Source: Pelodera strongyloides (lineage: Eukaryota > Nematoda > Chromadorea > Rhabditida > Rhabditidae). From it: 64,000 bases of DNA. The stretch covers positions 124,001 through 188,000 of the forward strand of contig JAANDG010000186.1 in the NCBI GenBank assembly GCA_036852015.1, read 5' to 3'. Under the pieces are notes generated by a model that saw only the letters and a list, made by a program, of their open reading frames with translations, searched no databases and was not told where the DNA came from. The number at the start of each line of letters is the position of its first letter. Position 1 is the stretch's first letter. The position numbers were made by a program, and so were the translations under genes. Positions 44,099-54,221 of this stretch are shown here, piece by piece.

Positions 44099-44817
44099 CA
44101 AAATTGAAAGCATGCGTTTTAGTTGTTGGGATGTGCATACAAAACATAGTCATAGCGCTTTCAGTTTTGTTACTTGCTCTTTTAAGAGAGGCGGAGTACA
44201 TAGGCTCAGAGTTTTCATGGCGAAAACCAATCACCGGGTTTTTGCTATTAGGGAGTACTAAATTTTTTATTGTTAATTTAGTGGCATGGTATTTTCTTGC
44301 GAGTATGGATTCTAGTAGTAAATAGTGTGTAAGTGTAAATTTTTCGATTAATGATTGTACTGTCGACAGCGTATGAATAAACAGTATAAATACGAATGTG
44401 TTGATATTTGGTAGTGGTTTCAAGTTTACAGTGGTTGGTACGCGGCTATCGCTATGTTATGGCGTTCGCTTGGCTCGCAAATGAACTTTAATAAAAGCTA
44501 TGCGGTTCCGTGCACCGGACTTTGGAAGTTAAAGGAATAAAAGGTAATTAATGAAATGATAATTAATACTCTATAAATATCTTGAATCCAAATATTTCGA
44601 TCTTTCAACAGTTGTATGGGCTATGACATGCGGTACGGTCATGCGTTGACACAGTCTGGTTTTTTATGGCAGTCATAAGTAAAGTTAGACTTGCGTAATA
44701 TTGTAGGCTTACGCATAAACAATTGCGATGATAAAAATCTTATTGGCTCTTAGGTTCATTTTCAAAATCTTAAACTCATGTTTTAATGTAACTGGTACTG
44801 ACTGAGCTATTGAGTTA

Positions 44818-47800
44818 TTAAGATGAGTAGCTTTGCGTCCATTGTTTAGCATCTGCACGGTCTTTGCTTCGGATGTCTACCAGTCTACCTAGTGACTTCA
44901 GGTCCTCCTGACGTCCTTTGAATACTGTAATGCAAAAAAAATCAAATAATTCATGACCGCTTGCGTGAAGTTACGCAGCGCATATTCAAAAAAAATTTGT
45001 TTTACGCTTCAAGAGCGTGCACCTTTATTCAAGGGAGTTCAGAGTACAATTTCAAGGTTTGCTTATGACATGTTCCGCAGAGGTCCTGAGCAGTTCAAAC
45101 ACTGCACTGCACAGCCGAAGTGATTTACGGCTCATTTAATGATGTGCAATTATATACCTACATGATAGTTGAAAAAACCAAGTGCTAGACTCTTTAATAT
45201 TACAAGTTGTGGGAATTTAGACACATTTGTGACGATGTCATTATGGATTTTGATGCGCTGATTGCCGTACAGTCGGGACTTGGGACGGCCGCCGTTATTG
45301 TTATGAATAAACAGGTAGTTCTTGTTTAAGCATTGACTTTTGAATTGTCCAATTATTTATGATTCCCTCGATTTAGCGCTACGAATGCTGTATTCTTATA
45401 GTCGATTCATCGGATGTGGGTGATGGCGCACACAGAAAAACGAAGTAATTGCCGAAAACACAGAAGTACGGTCGTTGGCCCGTCACCAAATGGTTTTTTT
45501 ACCGAAAAACTGGTGACCAGTTGATGACGGTTTTAGATGAAGCTTGGTCACCACATGGTCAGCAATTGGGATAGACCATGAAAAAAAAATAAATAGGGAA
45601 CCGTCTCCAGCTGGGTTCACACATTTCTTATGCATCACAAACATATGTACTTCTTCGGATACATGTACGAATGTTATAGTTCTTTCTATGTTCTTTCATA
45701 GTTTGGTTTAATAAGTTAATAAAACAAAACACGACGTTCTTATAGGTGGACGTGGTCAAGTGCGTGGCCCGTATCTCACACTTCTACAGGCACGAAACTT
45801 GTGGTCAGTGCACTCCTTGCAGAGAGGGATGTGCGTGGTTGGACAAGATGATGTGGAGGTATTTATTGGGTTTAGATCTAAAATAAATTAGTATTGGCTA
45901 AATTTACATATATGGTTTAAAGGGACAGGCCCATCAAAGTAAACCTATATTTACGAAACGTTTATAATGTATATAAAGCATTTTTATTACAATACCAGTC
46001 GGCTACCGCCGCCTGAGGCGTCTTTCCAATATTCGCTGATGGTCGCTATGTTTCACTGGGCTATATCTATAAGTGGAAGCAACTCTTTCTCGCAAGAATA
46101 GTTTCCTGGGGATAGAACAGTTTTGGTTCGCCCATTTTAGGACGTTGACTATATTCCTCCTAAATTTCCAAAACCGAAAAGCAGCGGAATAAGCGCGGCG
46201 TGGCTGTTACGCCGCAATGTTTCGCTGGGCTATATAAGTTTCTCCTGAATTGTCTGCAACTTGCTCTACTCTAGGACATCGAAAGAATTCCCAAAGCCTT
46301 AAAGGGTCAGGCCCATTTCAAATGACCCCTATTTTTGATGATTCCATCTGATTCTTTATGTCAAATATAGTAGAATACGATATTTTTCTAATTTTCAAGC
46401 GCAAAATTCGCGCAGTATTCGGCAATTTACCATTGCCAGCCATACCCAACTATGTATCGCAGTTGTCACGCCCCTTCGTGCTAATTGGGCAATATGCTCC
46501 ATTGGGCGTGGCAATTGCAATATTGGCCAATCAGCGCGAATGGGCGTGCCAACTGCGATAGATAGTTGGGTATGACTGCCCACGGTATATTGCTGAATAG
46601 TGTGTGATTTTTGCGCTTGAAAATTAGAAAAATATTGCATCCTACTATATTTGACATAGATAATCAGATGGAATCATCAAAAATAGGGGTCATTTGAAAT
46701 GGGCCTGACCCTTTAATATCGCGTGGCTGATACGCCGCAATGTTTCTCTGGTCTATATAAGTTAGGAGGAAACATTTCTATGCAAAAAGTCTCCAGTCTT
46801 TCATTTTTCCTTTTGAAACCCATACCAATATTGAACACGGGTTAGAACTTAGTTTCTGTTGACTATATTCCTCCTAAATTGTCTGCAACTATGCAAAATC
46901 GCTCAGTAAAGTGTTTCGAAAAAAATAAGGGGGAAAAAATAAATTATTGATTAAAACTTGTCAAAATTTAGGACAAAAGTTGTTCAAAAATCGATGATCT
47001 CGGCCTACTTGCCGCACAATCGCTCGAACGATACCCCGCAAGCATTCTGTATATGGCAGCCTTTGTAGCATTCACTGGGCGTTCCGCAGTTTAGCTGCTC
47101 TGTAGTGCGTGTTCTTTGAACTCTATCGCTCGGCATGTACTCCGCTCCCTTGGTGTATAATGCAAACTTTTGTGTGGTGTTCATGTGAGCGCTCCACAAT
47201 GGCGTTGCGCAGCAAGTGGATGTTCCTTGAACATTATCGCTCGGCCGATAATCCGCGTCCTTGGAGTATAATGCAGCCTTTTGTGTGCCATCCGCAATGG
47301 CGTTGCTGATGGAGTGGGTGTTCTTTAAACTCTCTGCCCAAACGCCTCACCCTTGGTGAGTATATGCAGTCTGCGAGTGCGTGGCTCAGGGCTGGATTCT
47401 CGTAGGTCGCTCAAGGTGAAGATAATCTCACGTTGAAAGGCAATGTTGGACTAAAGGAAAATTTTTGTAAAATAAGAGTAAATAAAGCATTAGACCAAAA
47501 AGCGCGATTTCGTTTTCAAAATTGGTCGTTCTTTGAGTTTTGTGCCGTGAGTGTTCTTTGAACCCTTTGTGCCGCGGAAACGCCCGAACGATACCCCACA
47601 CATATTCCACATATGCAGCCTTTTTTGGGCGTTTGTGAGAGGGGCGCTCGGGAAGTGAGATGGCTCAGTGCACGGGAACGTGAACTACTGAACCAATCCA
47701 ACAACCTGAGCGTAACGCACATCATCCAAACGTACACTCAAACAAACGCACAAACAAACAAAGCTCCCAACTTTATATAATAAGATATACAAACCAAATT

Positions 47801-48353
47801 TCACCTACTCTCGCCCTCGGGGACTTTTTCCGATGTGCTCATGCCGCATATGTATACCATAAAACTGCAGACTTCCAAGGTGTATATGCAAATTTAGCTC
47901 GCATTTTAATTTCTTGATAAATTTGCGTAGACAGCTTCGATCTCTGCAGTTTTACGGTACACATATGTGGATGAGCACATCGGAAAAAGTCCTCGAGGGC
48001 GAAAGTAGGCGAAATTTGGTTTGTATATATTGTAATAAAAATGCTCTATATACATTATGAATACTTCGTAAATATAGGTTTACTTTGATGGGCCTGTCCC
48101 TTTAAGGTTTAAGCCCAAACAAGTGTCTTGATTAGTGGGCGTGTCCGAAAAGGAATATTTGAAAGGTACCTAACAGTCAAAACAAAGTAGTTTCTATGGT
48201 TTAGATTCGTCGACGGTAGAGCGAACACTCCCGAGATCGATATGTTGTGGGAATTGTCCAAGCAGATGGAGGGACACACGATTTGCGCCTTCGCTGACGC
48301 TGCTGCCTGGCCTGTTCAGGTATGCTTTACCAGTCGGGAACCACTTTTACCAT

Positions 48354-48387
<34 letters not shown>

Positions 48388-49503
48388 TGTGTGTGTGTGT
48401 GTGTCTGTGTCTGTGTGTGTGTGTGAGTGTGCGTGTGTGTGGTGTGTGTATGCATGAGCATGTGTGTGTGTGTTGTGGGTATGTGTGGGCGTGTGTGTAC
48501 ACGAGTACCCGTGTGTGTGTATGCGTGGGGGGTGGGCTAGCGAAAAATACGACGTTTTTTGGTTTGTTTATATTCTTCTACTATATCTTGCGTTTCAGGG
48601 TCTAATCAGACACTTCAGACCGGAATTGGAGAGAAGAATGGCTGATTTCCACGAACAGGTTTCAAAAAAGACTGCCAATGCGCCTAAACCATCTATTTAG
48701 GCTGTTTAGGCTCTATAGTAAATTTGTAGTTTTGACAGTAAGCTTAATTTCTGTGCATACTTACGGCTCCTTACTCAAACAAAAAAAGATCCTGCAGACC
48801 AATAACTGCGTAGCGTACTGAGGGGCAATCCCAAAGCGGTTACGCTGTTATAGTTACTCTTACTCTTAGGTATAGCGACTCTAATTCACAATAGCTCTTT
48901 AGTGCAGAATGAAACTGTGCCGATTATAACCTTGTATTATACTATACACTTACGAGTGTACATTATACCTATTTCCATGTATTATACCCGTCTTCCTTTT
49001 GTATTCCCGTATATTTGTTGCAGTTATCTTACCGGATATTACCTCTAATAAATTGGTTTTTTTCTGTTAGATTTATTTTTGTGGGATCGCTCACACATCC
49101 TGATAAATTACAGCGTAGAAATAGGCAGGAGTAATGGAAGAAGAGCAAGAAATCTTATTTTCCGATACAGTATTCGAAAACATATTCCATTACAATTAGC
49201 GATTGTCATTTGCATTCGCAGAAAAGCGAACAGCACTGTACACAGTCCAGTTAACAGCATGTGGCTTGATTGTACCGCGATGGTATGGCACCTCATTTAG
49301 CACAATTTCTGACCAAGTAGGTGCCGTACACCTTTCTTAGTTGTGGTTGTGGCTTGATTGCACTGCGATAGTATGGCACTCATTTGGCACATATTTCAGA
49401 CCGAGCAGGCGCCGTACACCTTTCTGAGTTCACCCTTCTGAGTTCTTCTGGCCATGAGAGCAGTGTCATTTTCCAGATACAAGTGATGAACGATTCGAGT
49501 ATG
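44818..49503 (-). CDS. Probable antisense gene, 3' part only, enclosing nuo-1 cassette b in an intron
   Basis: Three minus-strand exons join in phase: 49420-49503 (acceptor TTTCCATGCAG, encoding [20 protein letters not shown] and on to KGELRK), 45158-45191 ([11 protein letters not shown]) and 44818-44924 (acceptor GCATTACAG, encoding [20 protein letters not shown] and a stop). The first and last have strong acceptors and read like protein. The middle one has a weak ATTAAAG acceptor but the exact phases needed (0 to 1). No start exon was found; it would lie above 49503, possibly beyond the PLA2-like gene. I do not recognise the protein. If real, all four exons of nuo-1 cassette b lie in its 4.2-kb intron on the opposite strand. 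Confidence 0.4.
44998..45094 (-). mobile_element. 5'-truncated copy of the same SINE, between the nuo-1 cassettes
   Basis: Near-identical to 14001-14100 up to GAGGTCCTGAGCAG, then unrelated sequence. It lies 127 bp upstream of nuo-1 exon 10b. Confidence 0.65.
45221..48700 (+). CDS. nuo-1: nuo-1 C-terminal cassette b: second copy of exons 10-13
   Basis: Exons 45221-45314, 45746-45858, 48205-48319 and 48599-48700 repeat the last four nuo-1 exons with the same lengths (94, 113, 115 nt, then the terminal exon), phases and splice sites. All four N3 cysteines are kept (ETCGQCTPC and HTIC). In the first exon I count about 13 synonymous codon changes against 4 conservative replacements; the second and third have more replacements (about 8 each, mostly conservative). 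The residues after the fourth cysteine are CAFAD instead of CALGD, and the tail differs ([10 protein letters not shown]). No exons 1-9 precede it. The simplest reading is an alternative 3' end spliced from exon 9 (477-aa isoform). A recently silenced duplicate is the alternative. AATAAA lies at 49047-49052. Confidence 0.85.
45420..45610. repeat. TGGTGACCA-type dispersed repeat (example copy)
   Basis: GTCACCAAATGGTTT, TGGTGACCAGTTGATGACGG and TTGGTCACCACATGGTCA occur in both orientations. Related copies lie near 830-900, 3690-3760, 4010-4150, 25415-25530, 27425-27480, 28040-28180 and 28680-28740. Confidence 0.6.
46299..46716. mobile_element. TTAA-flanked inverted-repeat element, GGGTCAGGCCC family (418 bp), nested
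   Basis: Same ends and interior as 2236-2901, inserted inside the larger element at 45917-48105. Confidence 0.85.
47109..47385. repeat. Degenerate tandem repeats of about 110 bp
   Basis: Units begin at about 47109, 47223 and 47330 with GTTCTTTGAACTCTATCGC-like sequence, and the first two share TCCTTGGWGTATAATGCA. A further related unit starts at about 47538. Confidence 0.6.
47786..48032. mobile_element. Nested inverted-repeat element of about 245 bp
   Basis: Arms read TACAAACCAAATTTC then GGACTTTTTCCGATGTGCTC, and are inverted at the right (GAGCACATCGGAAAAAGTCC, GAAATTTGGTTTGTA), with TA at both outer ends, suggesting a TA rather than TTAA target. Confidence 0.7.
48354..48450. repeat. GT microsatellite in nuo-1 intron 12b
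   Basis: Long, slightly imperfect GT run that continues in degenerate form to about 48530. The cysteine/valine-rich frames here are repeat artefacts. Confidence 0.9.
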
Positions 49504-49880
49504 CTGCATGGAAATAGGTAAATAATAATGACGGACAGCCAAGCAATGATTATTTGCCCAACTCCATTGTTTACCGTATACAAAAGCCGTCGCGGTTTGA
49601 CCGAAAATAACTCAATTTAAAATTAGAGCTAATTCGGGCAAATGTCAAACTATACACACCATACACAATACACATTCCAGCCAGGCTGCACAAATATTTT
49701 TTGCAGCTAGGGATAAATATAAAGCTTCTCCTTCTCCGACCAAATCACAAAAGTGCACAACGGATGGCCCAAACCCCATAAAATATTAACTGCTAACTGG
49801 TAACTTATCGGAGGCCATCCAGGTAGAGTATCCGGATGTTTCAGAAGGCCATTTTATTTTACATTTCAGTTTTTGTCGTC
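48701..49880. other. Stretch between nuo-1 cassette b and the PLA2-like gene
   Basis: Apart from the candidate minus-strand exon 49420-49503, this holds a degenerate tandem duplication of about 88 bp at 49253-49428 (core GTGGCTTGATTG ... GCCGTACACCTTTCT) and the poly(A) signal at 49047. The distance to the next plus-strand gene, about 1.2 kb, is too long for a typical nematode operon. Confidence 0.45.
49047..49052 (+). terminator. Poly(A) signal AATAAA downstream of cassette b
   Basis: A canonical hexamer lies about 350 bases after the cassette b stop codon. The tract between them is AT-rich and has no other feature. Confidence 0.4.
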
Positions 49881-50752
49881 ATGAAATTTCTACTTTATCT
49901 CGCAGCGTTGGTCTCTACAATATATTGTTTTGCGTGTGGAGCGAATAAAAAACAAAATTTTCTCGCCGAACAAGCCACGCGACTGGCGTGTGGTTCTGGG
50001 AAATTAGGTACACTTTAGAGAATTGTAGGATTAAATATATATGGAACAATGGATTTATAATAAAGTACATACTATGTAGATACACAAAAACACTCATGCA
50101 AAATGGCACGTACACACACAAAAAAAACACACACACACACAACACACATACATGCACGCACACACACGCACAAACTCAAACACACACTCATAGACGCACA
50201 CACACACAACTTGTAAGTTTATATTTTACCTTTTTTTAGGCGGTTTCAATAGTTGTTGTGTTACGCACGACACTTGCTATGACCGTCAATATGGAAAGAA
50301 AACATGCGATAATAATTTCTGTGGTTGTTTGGTGAAAGCGGCTGGATTCAGTCTTAATTGCCAGGTAGGCGGTTTCTTGTAATATAGACCATAGACTGGC
50401 TCAGGTCAGAAGTATCAGTTCTCCCAATGCACTTCCTTCAGTTTAACAAAGTCCAAACGGCCTCCTGCCGTGCATGCCAACGGAATTCGTATCACACTTA
50501 GAGGGTAAGGTTCTCAACGGAGCAGTTTCTCGGTGGTAGGACCGTGGCTCACGAGAGTGTACGACAATTTCTTCGTTGAATTGGCGTCGAAAGTCTAACG
50601 CGTATGTATGCATAAATGTTTGTTGGCGACACGTTTTGACATTTGTGGCTTGACATTAAAAATTCTCGGTCCTATTTTTCCATTTTCAGAAACACGGTGT
50701 ATTGTTTTGCGGAATGGTTAAGGCGTTCGGCTTTATTTCGTACAATCGGTGA
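49881..50752 (+). CDS. Small secreted phospholipase A2-like protein (3 exons, 104 aa)
   Basis: Exons 49881-50007, 50240-50364 and 50690-50752 join in phase to 104 residues. A signal peptide covers about residues 1-18 (MKFLLYLAALVSTIYCFA). Exon 2 carries NSCCVTHDTCYDRQ, which fits the secreted PLA2 active-site pattern CCxxHDxCY with the His-Asp pair, followed by CDNNFCGCL. Exon 3 ends FCGMVKAFGFISYNR. The usual glycine-rich calcium loop is replaced by ACGSGKLGG, so catalysis is not certain. Nematodes have a family of short PLA2-like proteins of this layout. Intron 1 contains a CA microsatellite. AATAAA follows at 50821-50826. The protein would act outside the cell, in lipid hydrolysis if active. 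Family assignment is firm; activity is not. Confidence 0.9.
50119..50208. repeat. CA microsatellite in PLA2-like intron 1
   Basis: Imperfect ACAC run ending shortly before the exon 2 acceptor at 50239. Confidence 0.85.
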
Positions 50753-51548
50753 ACAAGTGTTTACTTACGACCAATTCTTCCAAAAACAAAACGTTTCTGA
50801 TCGTGCTTAATATTTTTGATAATAAATTTTCCGTGTCTTGTTTTTGGCAACTTGGCAAACTGTACATTACAAAGAGGCTAATTTCACATCGACATGAAGA
50901 ATTAAAACAAGCTAATACATTTCTGTGACCGCTTTCAATACACCGAAAACCCAGTGAATCTCCCCGAGGATCTACCGTAGTACTGAGGAAACTTGGCCGG
51001 AGCGTGGCCCGCCACTCCAGCGCCCGCCCTTTTGTCTAAGGCCGCGCAGCGGCGAAAGTTTCGCGTACACATATGTAGAGCTCAAGAATACTTATTTCGG
51101 GGCTTATCTCCGCCTATTTGGATCTTCCTCGTTGGTGAGATATACGATGACACTGGCACAACGTTAGTATTTCCTCGGGTTAACATATGGGTGACTACTG
51201 TAGCTCGTCGTGGCCCTTCGCTTTGTTATAGCTCGTACAACTCCACGAGTTTTGAGTTGTATATAATGCGGTTCTCGGTACTGTAAAACCACCATCCTCT
51301 CTAGAAGCGATCCAGCATAACTTTCTTTTCGGTGTATCCGGTCCTATAATAACTGCAAATTTAAACGTTTGACAGTAAACCACGAATAAGCAGGATATAA
51401 TCCAAACATTCGAAACCTGCCACAAATTTACACTGACTGGTTTATTTACACAATAGCACCCGGTACACAGAAAAAGGCATAAACATATATATTTCGTGTA
51501 AGCATAAATACAAATTATATTTGTTGCTCAAGTATTATCCATCCAAGT
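50753..51548. other. Convergent 3' flank between the PLA2-like gene and a membrane-protein gene
   Basis: This holds the PLA2-like 3' UTR (AATAAA at 50821), a GC-rich inverted-repeat element at 50984-51066 and, for the minus-strand gene, a TTTATT (AATAAA on the minus strand) at 51441-51446. No exon was found. Confidence 0.5.
50984..51066. mobile_element. GC-rich inverted-repeat element, second copy
   Basis: GAAACTTGGCCGGAGCGTGG on the left, GCGGCGAAAGTTTC on the right. It is much more GC-rich than its surroundings. Confidence 0.5.
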
Positions 51549-53780
51549 TCAAATCTTTTTGCTTGGGCATTGAGCGTCGAGCTTCTTATACATTGCGTTG
51601 GTTTCGTCCTGTAAATACATATTAGTTATTATTAATTTGGGTTAATTCAGCGAAAACTACTAGCACAATGTTACAGTTACCAAATTAACTGTTTGAACTT
51701 ATAGTAAATCGATTGGCAAAAAGGACAGACACTTTGCAGTAAATATTCGAGTTCACGTATGCTGTCTAAGTTTGAACTTATACTAAATCGATTGGCAAAA
51801 CAAAAAACGTAAATATTCGAGCTCACGTATTGTCCAACAGACACACGTAGGTAGCTGGTCCTCTTACTAGGGACCAGACCGTGTGCCCTTTTATCTTTGT
51901 TAATTGTTCCTTTGTGTTTTTTTTATTTAATAAAGAATTATATTATTCTTTCCCGAGACCGTCTACTAGAGGCTAGAGGAGCTGAGGAGCCTAGACTAGA
52001 CAACAAGCTGTAGCGAAATGCTAAAATAAGGTACCTGTCGAACCTTCTCCGGATTGCTGCCAACTTCAGCGAGCACCTTGACTTGGGCGCTCTCAGCTCT
52101 TTCGCGTGCGTTCAGCCGACATTAACGGAAGTTAACCACACCTTTGTCAGATAATAGAGGATAGAGAGAGAACTGAATATTAGTATGCAAGTCGCCAGGA
52201 GCGCTGGCTCCTGGAGCGCGGGTCCAACTCTTCCTTTAAGCGTACACTACTACACTTCACTGTTAGTTCAGTGTCCCAGAGTCGTCAAAATATACTACAC
52301 AATACAATGCAATAACTATACTACTATTAAGCATTCGCTCAATCCACTGAATAACCGATGTCATAAAGAGACTGCAAGTGCGTGCGTAAGGAAAACATTT
52401 TTCATACCACACATTAATAAATTAACACAAAGAAAGTAAACACACCTACGCGTTTTCGAGTCCGTTGAATGGTGACGGAATTTGAGTGTATTATCAAATA
52501 TAGAGAGTACAATCAAACCAGCACCCTGGAAATAATATTGTCTAGCAATTATTAGCACACCGCATTTTACAGTAAACATTTTTTTTACAATCTAGGTGTC
52601 TCTAGAATTTAAAGAGATATTCAGATAGATTACTTAATTACTAGATTAATTCATCTTAATTGATATTCGCAAACTAACTAAACCTAATCAACTCAGCTAG
52701 CAGAACGTACACTGACCATTTAGATATGAATCAACGTACTACCAGCCACAAAAAAAGCTAAAAAGAAGGAACTAACAAGCCAAATTGAACATCGAAGGCA
52801 AAGCAGCGCATAAACACTACAGTGAGTCGGCGTGGTTCGCAACATTTTCATGTTTTTGATACGTTCCTGTCTTTCTGACTAACTTCTCGTACCGTACCAC
52901 CTCCGGACTTCCCATGCCTACTACCCTACCTACTATTCTAATGGAAACTATGGAGAGGTGTTCACGTATTAGGTGGTTCCGGGGGTGCTTCGCCGGAGGG
53001 GCTAGTCTATGAGGCAAAGAAATGCTACCTCTATGAAACTGAGTGTTTCCTAACACAGAGACATCAAATATAGTCCGTAGATTTTGGCGATGCCCCTTAC
53101 TTTTCCAAGCATCGTTTAGCCTAAAACGTGTTCCCCTTCTTAACTTAAGAAAAAAAAATACATAAACCAACTTCTGCGTCAGATAGTCATACTCGTTAAC
53201 TTAGTAAACAATAATTCACAAAAGCACACGAAAGAGTCCGAATTTTCTCACCTACAAAGCAATATCATCAGAATAGTGACATGGGTTTCTCACTTCAAAA
53301 GGAAACAATCCAACTATCGAGTAAAAATTTCACACGCAACACTTCTGCAATAAGATATAGGTTAAATGTTAAATTGACTTACCATTACCAACTCCACATC
53401 CAATCACTCTCAGCTATTCGATATCACTGATACACCCACATGTTCCTTTCCTGAACATCAGAGATTTCAATTCTAATTCTCTGGAAACCTTGTTTCTTAT
53501 TCGGCTGACTCTTTTGATTGCCCTGACCTAAATTAAACTGTATGTACACAAACACACTCACATTGTCACGAAGAGCACCCTCACTAAAATACTCCAACTA
53601 TAAAATGTTTAGTAGTTGTTATCCAAAAGTATGTTTTTTCTTGATTGTACAATACGTACAATCAAGCAGAAATGTAGTAACACGTCTTCATCGTTTACTC
53701 AAACAAATTATTCTCACACCACAATGTAAAGTTCCTACCAGTCCGAGAATCAAGAAAAGGGGCCACCAATTAAAGTTAAA
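51549..53780 (-). CDS. Small membrane protein with a predicted helical hairpin, unrecognised (four exons found, 5' end not located)
   Basis: Exons in order: 53718-53780, 52446-52525, 52035-52098, 51549-51608. Phases are consistent (0-0, 0-2, 2-0, 0-stop). The first two encode two hydrophobic stretches (NFNWWPLFLILGLVGTLHCG, then GAGLIVLSIFDNTLKF) separated by a short turn. A charged C-terminal tail follows, with QVKVLAEVGSNPEKVRQ and then NAMYKKLDAQCPSKKI. The acceptor of the third exon (GCGAAAG) is poor; the others are good. About 88 residues are seen and the start codon is missing. The layout, a short two-pass hairpin with a hydrophilic tail, is shared by several small mitochondrial or ER proteins, but I cannot assign one. 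Confidence 0.55.
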
Positions 53781-54221
53781 CTAACCCAATAAACAGTCGG
53801 ATGATGCATATGGGTTTGGGTGCCCGGCAGCAATCTGCAGACAACAGACAAGAAAACATTCCATTAGCAGACCCGTCTGTGAAGATGAATAAAGGGTGCG
53901 CGTCACACGGTGGTTCACGATCAGATACCTACAATATAGTCAAATTGTCAAATAAAGAAAGCTGTACTTTGAAAGCTCAATGCATAAACAGCAAACAAAT
54001 AACACCTTGTACAATAACAAAAAAATGATGTTCTGAGACCTAAACCTACCCTACCACAACCACACACCAATAATTTAATGGCAAAATTTTAAACTATCTA
54101 CCGGCTTAGCTTATATGGAAAAAACCAATACAATGTACACTGAACTAGGATCCACAAAAAGAGCTCCAGCAACAATAAAACTACCACGATCATAAATTAA
54201 AACTATATGGCTCTATGGCAA
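53781..54221. other. Stretch with no assigned gene
   Basis: AT-rich sequence in which the missing first exon of the small membrane-protein gene may lie. A TTGTCTGCAG acceptor on the minus strand at about 53835 opens a short hydrophobic reading frame, but no phase-compatible donor joins it to 53718-53780. Confidence 0.35.

Larger units (their letters stand above)
45917..48105. mobile_element. 2.19-kb TTAA-flanked element with about 78-bp inverted ends, in nuo-1 intron 11b
   Basis: Left end TTAAAGGGACAGGCCCATCA; the right end is its inverse, and similarity runs about 78 bp inward with few mismatches. The interior holds a nested TTAA element (46299-46716), degenerate tandem repeats of about 110 bp (47109-47380) and a second nested inverted-repeat element (47786-48032). 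No transposase frame is visible, so it is non-autonomous. Confidence 0.85.

Noticed and set aside
46358..47740. Open frames inside the large TTAA element
   Set aside because: They overlap tandem and inverted repeats and show no transposase motif.
48357..48605. Cysteine/valine-rich frames
   Set aside because: They are translations of the GT microsatellite in a nuo-1 intron.
45221..48700. Cassette b as a processed (retro) pseudogene
   Set aside because: It retains introns at all the same positions, so it arose by DNA duplication, not from an mRNA copy.
50697..50760. tRNA-Ser-like A box (GCGGAATGGTTAAGGCG)
   Set aside because: It has no B box, and the same bases are exon 3 of the PLA2-like gene in the correct phase.
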